This document shows positions 1-9,084 of a DNA stretch of 64,000 nucleotides, piece by piece; the stretch's first letter is position 1, and every line of letters begins with the position of its first letter. The stretch comes from Pseudoalteromonas aurantia (GTDB taxonomy: Bacteria > Pseudomonadota > Gammaproteobacteria > Enterobacterales > Alteromonadaceae): contig NZ_PNBY01000070.1 in assembly GCF_005886875.1 (NCBI RefSeq), positions 52,535 to 116,534 on the forward strand, given 5' to 3'. The notes under the pieces were generated by a model. The model was not told where the DNA came from, did no database searches, and saw only the letters and a list, made by a program, of their open reading frames with translations. Made by a program: the position numbers and the translations under genes.

Positions 1-131
1 CCTTGGTGGTCAACGACGGGAATATGGCGAATGCCCTTAGTACGCATTAAGTCATGTGCATCACGTAAAGACTGATCTTGTTTCACACTAAATGGGTTTG
101 GAGTCATTAAATCCGCAACTGTATGTAACAT
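1..131 (-). CDS. CBS-domain protein, N-terminal fragment (runs off the window)
   Basis: The minus strand from an ATG at 131 reads without a stop for 43 codons to the window edge. The peptide begins MLHTVADLMTPNP and continues with an R-x-I-P-V-V-D segment; this is the usual start of a CBS domain (VxDLMTxxPxxVxxDxSLxDAxxLMxxxxIRHIPVVD). CBS pairs bind adenosine nucleotides and sense energy state or ionic strength in many different proteins. The rest of the protein is outside the window, so it cannot be decided whether this is a stand-alone two-CBS protein or a fusion. An AGGTAG sequence lies about 3 nt before the ATG. Confidence 0.7.
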   Translation of the reverse strand, partial: MLHTVADLMTPNPFSVKQDQSLRDAHDLMRTKGIRHIPVVDHQ

Positions 132-279
132 CTCACTACCTAAATTTCTGCTGGAGTATTTAGTTATAACCGAACTGAGTTTGTTTTGTATAAAAAAATA
201 CCGAACACCTGACTGATATCAATAAAAATGTTAAATGATGTCGATAGGTGTAATTTCGCCTTACCCGAGGCAGGGAGCG

Positions 280-1056
280 TTAATCTCTGGCGGGTACTTG
301 TGTGAAGAGATGACTTTGCTGTTGAGCCAGTTGGATATATTTGTGCTGAACTAGCTCTGAGACGGGAACTAATTCATACCCCTGCTCAATTAACTCCGGT
401 AGCATTTTGTGTAAAAATTTAACCGTTTCTGGGTAAGGGTGCGCAATTGCGATAACCCCATGCTGGTGTTCAGCAAGCGTTTTAAGTGCTGTTAACTGGG
501 CTTCAAGCGCTGCTTGCGTGAGTACATTGTCTAAAAAGACATGCCGCCCGATATTTCTTACGCCAAATAAGTTGGCTGCATGTTGTGCTTGAGTTTGTTC
601 AGTCGTGCGACTATCAAGAAAAAATAAGTCGCGTTTTTTCAAGATCTCCATGGTCCAGACCATCGGGGTGATGTATTGGGTGAGGGCAGAGCCCATATGG
701 TTGTTCACTCCTTTAACTTGGGGGAGTGTTGCTAACGCATGCCCTAATGTGGTTTGTAATTGCCATTTGTTCATGTCTAATGTTAGCGCGCCGGGGCCGA
801 GCTCCTTGCTTTCGATTGCTTGCATAGGGACATGCAGGAGTAATTCTTTGTTTTCTTGACTCGCAAGTCGAGCGAACGACTGTGAATAAGGGGTGTGTGG
901 CAAGATCGAAAAAGACAACTGCCCTGGAAGGTTCAGAAGTTCAAGATCACGCTCATGATTACCAACGTCATCAATAACAATGGCAATTTGTTTTGCATAG
1001 CAAGGTGCGAGTGCCAAGCAAAACCAGAGTACTCCCCAAATTAGTGTCCGCAGCAC
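280..1056 (-). CDS. yibQ: Divergent polysaccharide deacetylase family protein YibQ
   Basis: The 258-residue protein opens with a signal peptide (hydrophobic residues about 4-20, cleavage after CYA) and continues IAIVIDDVGNH, the start of the divergent polysaccharide deacetylase fold (COG2861). Further family blocks are LSFSILPHTPYS, LLLHVPMQ, GVNNHMGSALT, FFLDSRTT and GVIAIAHPYPET. Members are presumed periplasmic carbohydrate hydrolases or deacetylases; the activity is not established here. It is last in a minus-strand run gpmI-envC-S41 protease-yibQ, the neighbourhood known from E. coli (gpmM-envC-yibQ). The start codon is GTG, with AGGA just upstream. No clear terminator follows; 132-279 shows nothing else recognisable. 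Confidence 0.9.
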   Translation of the reverse strand: MLRTLIWGVLWFCLALAPCYAKQIAIVIDDVGNHERDLELLNLPGQLSFSILPHTPYSQSFARLASQENKELLLHVPMQAIESKELGPGALTLDMNKWQLQTTLGHALATLPQVKGVNNHMGSALTQYITPMVWTMEILKKRDLFFLDSRTTEQTQAQHAANLFGVRNIGRHVFLDNVLTQAALEAQLTALKTLAEHQHGVIAIAHPYPETVKFLHKMLPELIEQGYELVPVSELVQHKYIQLAQQQSHLFTQVPARD

Positions 1057-1092
1057 GGTTCCTACTTATTCATTGTTTTTATAAAATAGTTA

Positions 1093-2316
1093 TTATTTTT
1101 TGAGTCGCTTTTTCGCTGTTACTATATGTGAATCAAGCTTGGCCAATATTGCGAGATTGGTCGTTTGTTCATCAGTCATTATAACGGATTTGTCTAAATT
1201 CGAAAGGTTTTGCGGCGTTATTATCACGTCTGGTTTTATACCCACCCCTTCAATTGATCGCCCTGATGGCGTGAAGTAACGTGCGGTTGTGAGTTTTAAC
1301 GCAGTCGTCCCATTCCCCAAGGGAATGAGAGATTGAACAGAGCCTTTCCCATAAGATTGTTTACCTATGATCAAGGCGCGTTCATTGTCTTGCAATGCAC
1401 CCGCCAATATTTCTGCAGCTGATGCGGATTGTTCATTGATCAGCACTACGATTGGGGCGCCATTTAGAATATCACCACTTTGCGCTGTGAAACGTTGGTT
1501 TGCATCGAAGAAGCGGCCTTTAGTGGTCACGATAGTCCCTGCCTGCAAGAAAAGATCTGAAATTGCCACCGCACTACTGAGTGTCCCTCCTGGATTGTCT
1601 CTGAGGTCGAGGACAAGCCCTGTTAATGGCGAACCATTTTTACTGATCAATTTATTGATATGCCGAGAAATGTCATGATAGCTATGGTTATTAAAACTGT
1701 TTAACTCGATATACCCATTACCGCTTCTTAATAGCTGGCTATTCACGCTTTCCAGATTAATTTCTTGCCTGCGTAAGGCTAATGTAAGGTTAGTTTTAGC
1801 ACGCTCGACGGTAATATTAATCGTTGCAAATTCCGCGTTTCTAAGTAGTTTAGAAACATGAGCGATATCCTTAGTCGTTACATCATCAGGCCCTATTGCG
1901 ACAAGCTTGTCACCTCCTTCTATGCCAGCTTGTGCGGCAGGCGAGCCTGGTAATGTATTCACAATTACAATGCGGTCATCAACGCGCTCAACTTCGATAC
2001 CAATCCCAGTGTAGCGACCATTTGCAGCACTAAAAATGGCATCTAACTCGTGCTCTGGTAAGTATTTGGAGTAAGAGTCTAATTGATCAAATAGGGTGTT
2101 AATATTATTCGATTGAATATGACTGAGTGGGATGTCTTCCACATAATAAGTATGTATGTGATAAACAATTTCGTTAATTTGTTCGTTATCAAACTGGGCC
2201 GTGGCTGCCGCATTGTGCATGTGAAAGGCGAGCCCAAGCAATATCACACAGCAGAACGTCTGCCATTGGTGGGTTACATGTTGAACATGCGCTAAAAATA
2301 GGTGTTTCTTTATCAT
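1093..2316 (-). CDS. S41 family carboxyl-terminal processing peptidase (CtpA-like)
   Basis: A periplasmic tail-specific serine protease of about 407 residues. After an N-terminal signal or anchor segment (about 20-40) comes a PDZ domain (GIGIEVERVDDRIVIVNTLPGSPA, IEGGDKLVAIG) and then the S41 catalytic core. Family signatures are LVLDLRDNPGG and the nucleophile block VVLINEQSASAAEILAGALQD, with the paired lysine downstream in GKQSYGKGSVQS. I chose the ATG at 2316 because GGAG sits 6 nt before it; the upstream GTG at 2343 has no ribosome binding site. It lies 37 nt downstream of envC and 36 nt before yibQ, so it is probably cotranscribed. Proteases of this family trim cell-wall hydrolases and lipoproteins, which suits an envC neighbour, but the substrate is unknown. 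Confidence 0.92.
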   Translation of the reverse strand: MIKKHLFLAHVQHVTHQWQTFCCVILLGLAFHMHNAAATAQFDNEQINEIVYHIHTYYVEDIPLSHIQSNNINTLFDQLDSYSKYLPEHELDAIFSAANGRYTGIGIEVERVDDRIVIVNTLPGSPAAQAGIEGGDKLVAIGPDDVTTKDIAHVSKLLRNAEFATINITVERAKTNLTLALRRQEINLESVNSQLLRSGNGYIELNSFNNHSYHDISRHINKLISKNGSPLTGLVLDLRDNPGGTLSSAVAISDLFLQAGTIVTTKGRFFDANQRFTAQSGDILNGAPIVVLINEQSASAAEILAGALQDNERALIIGKQSYGKGSVQSLIPLGNGTTALKLTTARYFTPSGRSIEGVGIKPDVIITPQNLSNLDKSVIMTDEQTTNLAILAKLDSHIVTAKKRLKK

Positions 2317-2353
2317 GTGCTGCTCCAATGTCTTGGGCAGCACAGTTAATCAA

Positions 2354-3487
2354 TTAACTTGCTCTGCACCATTTTACTGGGTCGACAGCGCTTCCCTTAT
2401 GCCGTATTTCAAAGTATAGACCAGAACTAGGCTGACCGCCGCTTTGCCCGACTAATGCGATAGGTTCACCGTCAGAGACTAGGTCCCCGACATCTTTTAA
2501 TAAGGTTTGTGCATGACCATATAGGCTCATAAAGCCTTTTCCATGATCAACGACGATGACCCAGCCAAAACCATTAAGCCAATCTGCATAAACAACCTGA
2601 CCTTGATCAATACTATTTACTGGTTGCCCAGCAGGGGATTTAATGACAATGCCTTTCCAGTTCATACCGGCATGTTTGCGTTGTCCAAAGCGGTGCTTTA
2701 TGCGGCCCTTGCTAGGAAAGAGCAATTGACCCTTTTGTTGCGCTAGGCCATTGAGGGTAATTTTTTCTGGCACTTCTATCTTGGTTAAATTTTCTAATGT
2801 CGCGAGCAGTGTTTTCTCATTTTCTTTTAAATATGAGATTGCTTGTTGTGTTTTGCCAAGTGTTTTATTAAGTGCGGCCAAACTCTCTTTACGTTGCTTT
2901 TGCAAAGCGGCTAATGCGTTTCTTCGTGAAGTTTGCTGCGTAAGTAGTTTGGCCAATTTATTTTGTGTTCGCGCCAGTTTGTTTTGATTTTCAGCCAAGT
3001 TTGCCACAACCATTTTTAAACGCTCAAGTTGTGAAATTCTCGCTTTGTTGAAGTAATCATAATAACTCAAGGTGCGCTCAAAGGTTGCACTTAATTCTTG
3101 GTTGAGCAGCATTTTTGAATAGTCATGAGTACCGGTCATATAGGCACTTTTTAGTTGAGACGCGAGTAAGCCTTGCAGCTTTTGCTTTTGCTTGTTAAGT
3201 CTTTTCGACTCATTGAGCAAGGCATATTGTTGTTGTTGATTTTCATTGATACTTTGTTGAGTCAATGACAATGCTTTAGCATTTTTGGCAATATCCAGTT
3301 CGTGTGCTTTTACCGTACTTTGTAACGCGGTGATATTTTTTTGTTGCTGTTGGTAAGTTTTTTGGCTTTTTTTTAGCTCTTTTTGTACTTCGGTTAAGTC
3401 TTGTTTAGTACGAGACTCATTGGCCGCAACATAGGTTGCGGTCAATGAACATATAAACAAAACACACCTGATCAAGGTGATGTGCAT
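2354..3487 (-). CDS. envC: Murein hydrolase activator EnvC
   Basis: Periplasmic activator of the amidases AmiA and AmiB at the division septum. The 377-residue protein has a signal peptide (cleavage near TYVAA), a long coiled coil (about 25-245, rich in K, Q and E), and a C-terminal LytM/M23 domain (about 255-375). The LytM domain is degenerate. The usual HxGxD zinc motif is replaced by HAGMNWKG and the HLHFE motif by GLYFEIR, so it should activate amidases without cutting peptidoglycan itself, as in E. coli EnvC. It starts 2 nt after gpmI ends and has a poor ribosome binding site, suggesting coupling to gpmI translation. It is somewhat shorter than E. coli EnvC (419 residues). Confidence 0.94.
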   Translation of the reverse strand: MHITLIRCVLFICSLTATYVAANESRTKQDLTEVQKELKKSQKTYQQQQKNITALQSTVKAHELDIAKNAKALSLTQQSINENQQQQYALLNESKRLNKQKQKLQGLLASQLKSAYMTGTHDYSKMLLNQELSATFERTLSYYDYFNKARISQLERLKMVVANLAENQNKLARTQNKLAKLLTQQTSRRNALAALQKQRKESLAALNKTLGKTQQAISYLKENEKTLLATLENLTKIEVPEKITLNGLAQQKGQLLFPSKGRIKHRFGQRKHAGMNWKGIVIKSPAGQPVNSIDQGQVVYADWLNGFGWVIVVDHGKGFMSLYGHAQTLLKDVGDLVSDGEPIALVGQSGGQPSSGLYFEIRHKGSAVDPVKWCRAS

Positions 3488-3489
3488 AG

Positions 3490-5034
3490 TTATTTTATCG
3501 TCATAATAGGAGTACCGGTCATTTCTGCAGGTTGCTCCATACCAATTAAATGCAAAATGGTGGGGGCAACGTCACTGAGCGCTTTACCTGAGTGCGGTTG
3601 TGCGTCACGGCCAACATAAATAAAGGGAACCGGTTCGCTGGTATGGGCGGTATGCGCTTGTCCTGTTGCCGGATTAGCCATTTGCTCTGCATTACCGTGA
3701 TCGGCGGTGATCAGTGCTTCACCACCCACCTCTTTAAGTGCAGCAACGACACGGCCAATACAGGCATCTACTGCTTCACAGGCCTGTACAGCTGCTTCAA
3801 ATACGCCTGAGTGACCAACCATATCACCATTTGGATAATTGCAGATTATCACATCATGTTCACCACTATGAATTGCTGCAACTAAAGTGTCAGTGAGTAG
3901 TTCGGAGTTCATCTCAGGTTGCAGGTCATAAGTTGCTACCTGAGGTGAAGGAATAAGTTCTCGTTTCTCACCTTCAAATAGGTCTTCGCGTCCACCGCTG
4001 AAAAAGAAAGTAACGTGTGCGTATTTTTCGGTTTCAGAAATTCTCAGTTGAGTTTTATTATGCTTAGCAAGCCACTCCCCCAGCACATTGTTGAGTGCTT
4101 CAGGTGCAAATGCAGCGGGCGCATCAATGTCTGCAGCGTATTCAGTCATCATCACAAATGCACTTAACTCAGGCGCTCGTTTTTTAGCAAAGCCTATAAA
4201 CCCGTCATCGACAAATGCCCGTGTCATTTGACGCGCTCTGTCAGCTCTGAAGTTCATAAAAATAACGGTATCACCATCGTTAATGGTTGCAGCTGAGGCG
4301 TTTTGTGGTTGGATGGCAGATGCAGTGACAAATTCATCGTTCTCATCACGTTCATACGCTGCATTTAATGCATCTATACCTGAGTTATAGTGATGCTGTG
4401 CTTGGGCATCAACGATAAGGTCATAGGCTGTTTCGACTCGTTCCCAACGGTTATCCCTGTCCATGGCATAGTAACGGCCTACTACAGATGCTAATCGGCC
4501 ACATTGTAACGATGCAAACGTGGCCTCAACACGTTCAATAGAAGCTGCAGCACTGCGAGGTGGTGTATCACGCCCGTCTAAAAATGCGTGAAAGTACACG
4601 TGTTGTGCACCTCGTTGTGCTGCCAATTTGATAGCAGCGACGATATGATCTTCATGACTATGCACGCCACCAGGGCTCAATAAGCCCATTAAGTGAACGG
4701 CTTTATTTGCCGCGACCGCTTTATCAATATTAGACACAAGCACGGGGTTATGCTCAAATTCACCATCATCAATGGCTTTAGTAATACGGGTAAAATCTTG
4801 GTAAACGATACGTCCGGCGCCTAAATTGACATGACCCACTTCTGAATTACCCATTTGTCCATCAGGTAACCCCACATCTAAACCTGAACCTGAAATAAGT
4901 GTATGAGGTTGGGTTTGCCATAGTTCATCTAATACCGGAGTATTTGCGGCTAAAATTGCGTTACTTTCTGTTTCTTCTCTGTAACCCCAACCATCTAAAA
5001 TCATTAGAACAAGTGGTTTTTTCTGTGCAGTCAT
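3490..5034 (-). CDS. gpmI: 2,3-bisphosphoglycerate-independent phosphoglycerate mutase
   Basis: Glycolytic enzyme interconverting 3- and 2-phosphoglycerate through a phosphoserine intermediate with two Mn2+ ions. At 514 residues it has the same length as E. coli GpmM. The N-terminal metal site [11 protein letters not shown] is followed by the nucleophilic serine in [16 protein letters not shown] (about 62-77). The HSHEDH and [11 protein letters not shown] blocks belong to the transferase domain, and [11 protein letters not shown] plus AHTSEPVPF carry the C-terminal metal ligands. It is the first gene of the minus-strand run gpmI-envC-S41-yibQ. The intergenic region to divergent yibN (5035-5298) should hold both promoters; I could not assign them. 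Confidence 0.97.
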   Translation of the reverse strand: MTAQKKPLVLMILDGWGYREETESNAILAANTPVLDELWQTQPHTLISGSGLDVGLPDGQMGNSEVGHVNLGAGRIVYQDFTRITKAIDDGEFEHNPVLVSNIDKAVAANKAVHLMGLLSPGGVHSHEDHIVAAIKLAAQRGAQHVYFHAFLDGRDTPPRSAAASIERVEATFASLQCGRLASVVGRYYAMDRDNRWERVETAYDLIVDAQAQHHYNSGIDALNAAYERDENDEFVTASAIQPQNASAATINDGDTVIFMNFRADRARQMTRAFVDDGFIGFAKKRAPELSAFVMMTEYAADIDAPAAFAPEALNNVLGEWLAKHNKTQLRISETEKYAHVTFFFSGGREDLFEGEKRELIPSPQVATYDLQPEMNSELLTDTLVAAIHSGEHDVIICNYPNGDMVGHSGVFEAAVQACEAVDACIGRVVAALKEVGGEALITADHGNAEQMANPATGQAHTAHTSEPVPFIYVGRDAQPHSGKALSDVAPTILHLIGMEQPAEMTGTPIMTIK

Positions 5035-5298
5035 TTGAGCTCCTGAAATATGGCACGATGTCTGGGTCTAGCATACCTTGTTTTACATCAATGTTCAGCC
5101 CGTGAGCGATGATTTATGCTCACGTTGTGAAGGATTAAATAATAAGTTTACTGATGCTCACCCAGTTTGAGTTTTGATTTGTTTATGGTCGAGTTAATAA
5201 AGGGCTATACCCAAGTGATCGCAAAATGTATACTTCGGGGTTATTAAAAATCATACGTAATCGCTGCGCTTTGCTGCGAGACTAAAGTTGGAAGGTTC

Positions 5299-5730
5299 AT
5301 GGAACAATATATTGAATTTATTGGCAATCATGCTGTATTAAGTATTATTTGGTTGGCGATAGTCGCAATGATAGTAAGCAGCTTTATTAAAAGTAAGTTT
5401 TCTGCAATTAGACAAATTAATCCTCAGCAACTAACGCTATTGGTTAATCGTGAAGAAGGTCAGGTTGTTGATATTAGGGCGATTAAAGAGTTTAATGCGG
5501 GACAAATTGCCGGCGCAAAGCATTTAAGTGCTGAAAAGGCAAAACAAAGTGAATTTGTTGGCCTTGAAAAACTCAAAAGCAAACCCATTATATTGGTATG
5601 TACCACAGGTATGACTGCTTCTGGCATCGCAAATACCATGCATAAAGCTGGATTTGAGCAGGTTTACGTATTAAATGGTGGTATGGGAGCTTGGCAAAAT
5701 GCAGGCTTGCCGACTACATCAGGAAAATAA
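5299..5730 (+). CDS. yibN: Membrane-anchored rhodanese-like protein YibN
   Basis: The 143-residue protein has one N-terminal transmembrane helix (about 13-29, VLSIIWLAIVAMIVSSF) and a cytoplasmic rhodanese domain (about 40-140) with the active-site loop LVCTTGMTASG, whose cysteine would carry the persulfide. The sulfur acceptor is not known. It heads the plus-strand series yibN-grxC-secB-gpsA, the same order as in E. coli, with only 12 nt before grxC. The 264-nt gap upstream contains a loose inverted repeat around 5213-5243 that I could not classify. Confidence 0.92.
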   Translation: MEQYIEFIGNHAVLSIIWLAIVAMIVSSFIKSKFSAIRQINPQQLTLLVNREEGQVVDIRAIKEFNAGQIAGAKHLSAEKAKQSEFVGLEKLKSKPIILVCTTGMTASGIANTMHKAGFEQVYVLNGGMGAWQNAGLPTTSGK

Positions 5731-5742
5731 AGAGAGAATTCA

Positions 5743-6000
5743 ATGAGCCAGGTTGTTATATACAGTAAAGATTACTGCCCATTTTGTCATCGTGCCAAAG
5801 CATTGTTTGATGCAAAAGGTGTCACATATACAGAGTATGATATTGGTGTTCAACCTGAGCTACGTGATGAAATGATTGATAAAGCGAATGGAGCATATAC
5901 TGTACCGCAAATTTTTATCAATGATAAGCATATTGGTGGCTGTGATGATCTTATGGCCACAGAAGCTCAAGGTAAACTTGATACCTTGCTAACAGCATAA
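5743..6000 (+). CDS. grxC: Glutaredoxin 3
   Basis: Small glutathione-dependent dithiol oxidoreductase of the cytoplasm. The 85-residue protein has the active site YCPFCHRAK (CPFC at about 12-15), the cis-proline segment YTVPQIFI and the glutathione-binding HIGGCDDL, all in the expected places for a single-domain glutaredoxin. An AGAGAG sequence lies upstream of the ATG. It sits between yibN and secB in a presumed operon; both yibN and GrxC are thiol-active. Confidence 0.96.
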   Translation: MSQVVIYSKDYCPFCHRAKALFDAKGVTYTEYDIGVQPELRDEMIDKANGAYTVPQIFINDKHIGGCDDLMATEAQGKLDTLLTA

Positions 6001-6034
6001 TTATACAAACAAAAAATTTAATTTAGGAACACTC

Positions 6035-6520
6035 ATGACTGAACAAAATCAAAACGCAGCGGCAGAGCAACAAGAAGGCGCACAATTTAATATTCAACGT
6101 ATCTTTACTAAAGATGTATCGTTTGAAACGCCTAACTCTCCAGCTATCTTCCAAAAAGAGTGGACTCCTGAGATCAAGCTAGATATGGACACACGTTCAA
6201 ACAAGCTTGATGAAAATGTATATGAAGTTGTTCTTGCACTGACTGTGACAGCAACGATTGGTGAAGAAACGGCATTTTTATGTGAAATTCAACAAGCGGG
6301 CATTTTCTCTATCGCTGAATTAGAAGAGCTACAAATGGCACATATGCTAGGTGCTTATTGCCCTAACATTTTGTTCCCGTATGCGCGTGAAGCCGTAGCT
6401 GCTCTTGTAAACCGTGGTACTTTCCCACAATTAAACCTTGCACCAGTTAACTTTGATGCATTGTTTTCTCAGTACATGCAACAACGAGCTGCGCAAGCAG
6501 AGCAAACTGCTGACGCATAA
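6035..6520 (+). CDS. secB: Protein-export chaperone SecB
   Basis: Tetrameric chaperone that keeps preproteins unfolded and hands them to SecA. At 161 residues it is close to E. coli SecB (155). Recognisable blocks are [28 protein letters not shown], the SecA-contacting [11 protein letters not shown], and [13 protein letters not shown] with the C-terminal region [17 protein letters not shown] lies 9 nt before the ATG. Its stop codon is followed directly by gpsA, as in E. coli secB-gpsA. Confidence 0.97.
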   Translation: MTEQNQNAAAEQQEGAQFNIQRIFTKDVSFETPNSPAIFQKEWTPEIKLDMDTRSNKLDENVYEVVLALTVTATIGEETAFLCEIQQAGIFSIAELEELQMAHMLGAYCPNILFPYAREAVAALVNRGTFPQLNLAPVNFDALFSQYMQQRAAQAEQTADA

Positions 6521-6523
6521 TTG

Positions 6524-7531
6524 ATGACATCAGCACATACAGCTGTAACTGTTTTAGGGGCGGGGTCTTATGGCACCGCCCTTGCTATTTGTTTTGCCCG
6601 AAATGGTCACAAAGTAACATTATGGGGTAGAAACCAGCAAGACGTTGAGACGCTAGCAGCTGAGCGCAAGAACCAACGTTACTTACCAGATATTACCTTT
6701 CCAGATTCCTTGACATTAGAAGCCGACTTACAAAAAGCGGTTCAAGCCAGTGAGTTAGTGTTAGTCGTAGTACCCAGTCACGCGTTTGGTCAAACGTTAG
6801 AGCAGATCCAGGGAGACCTTTTACCTAATGCAAGAGTTGCATGGGCAACGAAGGGGTTAGAGCCCGAAACAGGTCGACTACTGCAAGATGTTGCGACACA
6901 AAAGCTCGGTGATGACATGCCTTTGGCAGTTCTATCAGGACCAACGTTCGCTAAAGAAATGGCGGCTGGGCTTGTAACGGCTATTTCAGTATCGGCGACA
7001 CACAGTGAGTTTGCTGCTGAACTGGCTAAGTTACTGCATTGTGGCCGTTCATTCCGTGTTTACAATAATGACGATTTTATTGGCATTCAATTAGGCGGAG
7101 CGGTTAAAAACGTGATTGCGATTGGTGCGGGTATGTCTGACGGGTTTGGGTTTGGTGCGAATGCAAGAACGGCTTTGATAACGCGCGGCTTAGCTGAGCT
7201 GTGTCGACTAGGCTGCGCATTAGGTGCGCGTTCTGAAACCTTTATGGGGATGGCTGGGTTAGGTGACTTGATCTTAACTTGTACAGATAATCAGTCGAGG
7301 AATCGACGATTTGGTATTGCTTTGGGTAAAGGCCTTGCGGTGCAAAAAGCGATGGATAGCATTGGTCAGGTTGTTGAAGGCTATCGGAACACCAAAGAAG
7401 TATACCTTTTAGCTCAACGTTCAGGTATTGAAATGCCCATTACAGAACAAATCTATCAGGTGCTATATCAGCAAAAAGATGTGAAAGAAGCGGCAATGGC
7501 ATTATTAAGCCGAGAGCAAAAAGCGGAGTGA
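6524..7531 (+). CDS. gpsA: NAD(P)-dependent glycerol-3-phosphate dehydrogenase
   Basis: Reduces dihydroxyacetone phosphate to sn-glycerol-3-phosphate, the backbone for phospholipid synthesis. The Rossmann motif [12 protein letters not shown] is near the N terminus, the substrate loop is [11 protein letters not shown], the catalytic lysine lies in [13 protein letters not shown], and [12 protein letters not shown] is a family block. The protein is 335 residues from the ATG at 6524. A TTG immediately upstream at 6521, right after the secB stop, is a possible alternative start. The stop codon lies inside the loop side of a strong terminator hairpin. E. coli has cysE after gpsA; it is absent here. 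Confidence 0.97.
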   Translation: MTSAHTAVTVLGAGSYGTALAICFARNGHKVTLWGRNQQDVETLAAERKNQRYLPDITFPDSLTLEADLQKAVQASELVLVVVPSHAFGQTLEQIQGDLLPNARVAWATKGLEPETGRLLQDVATQKLGDDMPLAVLSGPTFAKEMAAGLVTAISVSATHSEFAAELAKLLHCGRSFRVYNNDDFIGIQLGGAVKNVIAIGAGMSDGFGFGANARTALITRGLAELCRLGCALGARSETFMGMAGLGDLILTCTDNQSRNRRFGIALGKGLAVQKAMDSIGQVVEGYRNTKEVYLLAQRSGIEMPITEQIYQVLYQQKDVKEAAMALLSREQKAE

Positions 7532-7549
7532 TAACATCTCCGCTTTTTT
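7518..7549 (+). terminator. Intrinsic terminator of the yibN-grxC-secB-gpsA run
   Basis: An 11-bp perfect stem (AAAAAGCGGAG at 7518-7528 with CTCCGCTTTTT at 7538-7548), a 9-nt loop and a T run. The left arm is still coding for the last residues of GpsA and the stop codon TGA begins at the base of the loop. Confidence 0.85.
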
Positions 7550-7580
7550 GTATGTAGTCTATAAACCTGTTATAGGGTAG

Positions 7581-8045
7581 CTATTTAGCGTTAATGAAGT
7601 CGAGCTGTCGCCAAGATTCATAAACAAAAACAGCCACCGCGTTTGATAGGTTCATGCTACGACTGTCTGGGCGCATAGGAATACGCAAGCGCTGCTCTTC
7701 AGGTAGTGAATAAATAATATCATCAGGAAGTCCACGGGTTTCAGGCCCAAACAGCAAGCAATCACCAGCTTGATATTCTGGTTGGTGATGGTATTTAGTG
7801 CCTTTTGTTGTGCAGGCAAAGACACGTTTAGGTTGTTGCTTTTCTATGTACTCTGCAAAAGATGCGTGGCGTTGAACATCACTAAATTCATGATAATCTA
7901 ACCCAGCGCGCTTGACGCGTTTATCATCCCACTCAAACCCTAATGGTTCGATTAAATGCAGTGAATAACCGGTGTTGGCACATAAACGGATTATATTACC
8001 CGTGTTAGGTGGGATTTCTGGCTGGTATAGTACAATATCTAACAT
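7581..8045 (-). CDS. trmL: tRNA (cytidine/uridine-34 2'-O)-methyltransferase TrmL
   Basis: SPOUT-fold methyltransferase that 2'-O-methylates the wobble base of the two tRNA-Leu isoacceptors with CAA and UAA anticodons. The 154-residue protein carries the N-terminal [23 protein letters not shown] motif region, the knot segments [11 protein letters not shown] and [24 protein letters not shown]. It is convergent with gpsA. One of its presumed substrates, tRNA-Leu(CAA), is encoded in this same window at 61693-61777. Confidence 0.96.
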   Translation of the reverse strand: MLDIVLYQPEIPPNTGNIIRLCANTGYSLHLIEPLGFEWDDKRVKRAGLDYHEFSDVQRHASFAEYIEKQQPKRVFACTTKGTKYHHQPEYQAGDCLLFGPETRGLPDDIIYSLPEEQRLRIPMRPDSRSMNLSNAVAVFVYESWRQLDFINAK

Positions 8046-8190
8046 AATAACCTCGAATAATGTAATAGCACTAGTATATCGAAAAGATGACAGCGCGATA
8101 ACTATTTTAGAAGTGATGTCATATGCCTTTAATTTGCATGTGGTAAGTTACTTGCAGTAGTATCGCCAAGTCGTAACGGCGGAGGATAAT

Positions 8191-9084
8191 GTGAAACGTA
8201 GTTATAATTTTTTAGTTCGGTTTGCCAGTGTCTTTACCATGTTGATGGTGAGTCTCATGATAGCGACCAAGTGTTGGGCTTGGTTATCATCGGGTAGCGC
8301 TGCAATGCTTGGGTCGTTAACTGACTCTATGCTAGATATTAGCGCGTCTATGATGAGCTTTTTAGTGTTAAGTTATGCACTGCGTCCGGCGGATGACGAT
8401 CACCGTTTTGGACATGGCAAAGCTGAAGCGCTTGCCGGGCTTGGTCAAGCTGCCTTTATTGCAGGGTCTGCGTGCTTACTTGCTTTTCATGGCGTTGAAC
8501 GTATATTCAACCCAGTTGAACTGGGGCAATCGCTGTTGGGTGTATGGGTGAGTTTATTTGCTATTGTCTGTACGCTGTTGGTGGTATTTGTACAGCATCA
8601 AGTGGTCAAACGCACGCAATCTATTGCAGTCAAAGCCGATGCTTTACATTATAAAGGCGATATTTTGCTCAATATTGCCGTATTGATCGCCATTTTACTG
8701 TCTTATTATGGTGTTCAATATGCAGACCCGATTTTTGCAATAGGGGTTGCTGGTTACTTACTTTATAACTGTTGGGATATCGCCAAAGAAAGTGCCGATC
8801 ATTTGATGGATAAAGAATTGCCGGATGATGAAAAAACCGAAATTATATTACTCGCTTCAAGCCATGAAGACGTGTTTGGTGTTCATGAATTACGCACCCG
8901 ACAAAGTGGTAAAGTGAAGTTCATTCAGTTGCACTTAGAGCTTGATGATAACTTACCTTTGATTAGGGCACACCATGTTGCTGATGAGGTAGTTCAGAGC
9001 ATTGAAGCTGCTTTTGAAGGGGAGGTGGATGTGCTTATTCATCAAGACCCTGTTTCTTTAGCTGTGAATGCCAACGCATCGTAA
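8191..9084 (+). CDS. fieF: Cation-diffusion-facilitator exporter, FieF type
   Basis: Inner-membrane divalent cation/proton antiporter, here of the FieF (YiiP) group that exports Fe2+ and Zn2+. The 297-residue protein has the family's six transmembrane segments followed by a cytoplasmic ferredoxin-like dimerisation domain (about 205-295). The transport-site aspartates lie in TDSMLD (TM2) and HYKGD (TM5), and DDDHRFGHGKAEAL is the signature loop. The start is GTG with GGAGG 5 nt upstream. The last 43 nt overlap the 3' end of the convergent lysophospholipase gene. Metal preference cannot be read from the sequence. Confidence 0.92.
   Translation: MKRSYNFLVRFASVFTMLMVSLMIATKCWAWLSSGSAAMLGSLTDSMLDISASMMSFLVLSYALRPADDDHRFGHGKAEALAGLGQAAFIAGSACLLAFHGVERIFNPVELGQSLLGVWVSLFAIVCTLLVVFVQHQVVKRTQSIAVKADALHYKGDILLNIAVLIAILLSYYGVQYADPIFAIGVAGYLLYNCWDIAKESADHLMDKELPDDEKTEIILLASSHEDVFGVHELRTRQSGKVKFIQLHLELDDNLPLIRAHHVADEVVQSIEAAFEGEVDVLIHQDPVSLAVNANAS

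Noticed and set aside
5205..5298. Possible repeat or riboswitch upstream of yibN
   Set aside because: Only short, imperfect inverted segments (around 5213-5243 and 5262-5280) could be found, with no similarity to a known riboswitch core.
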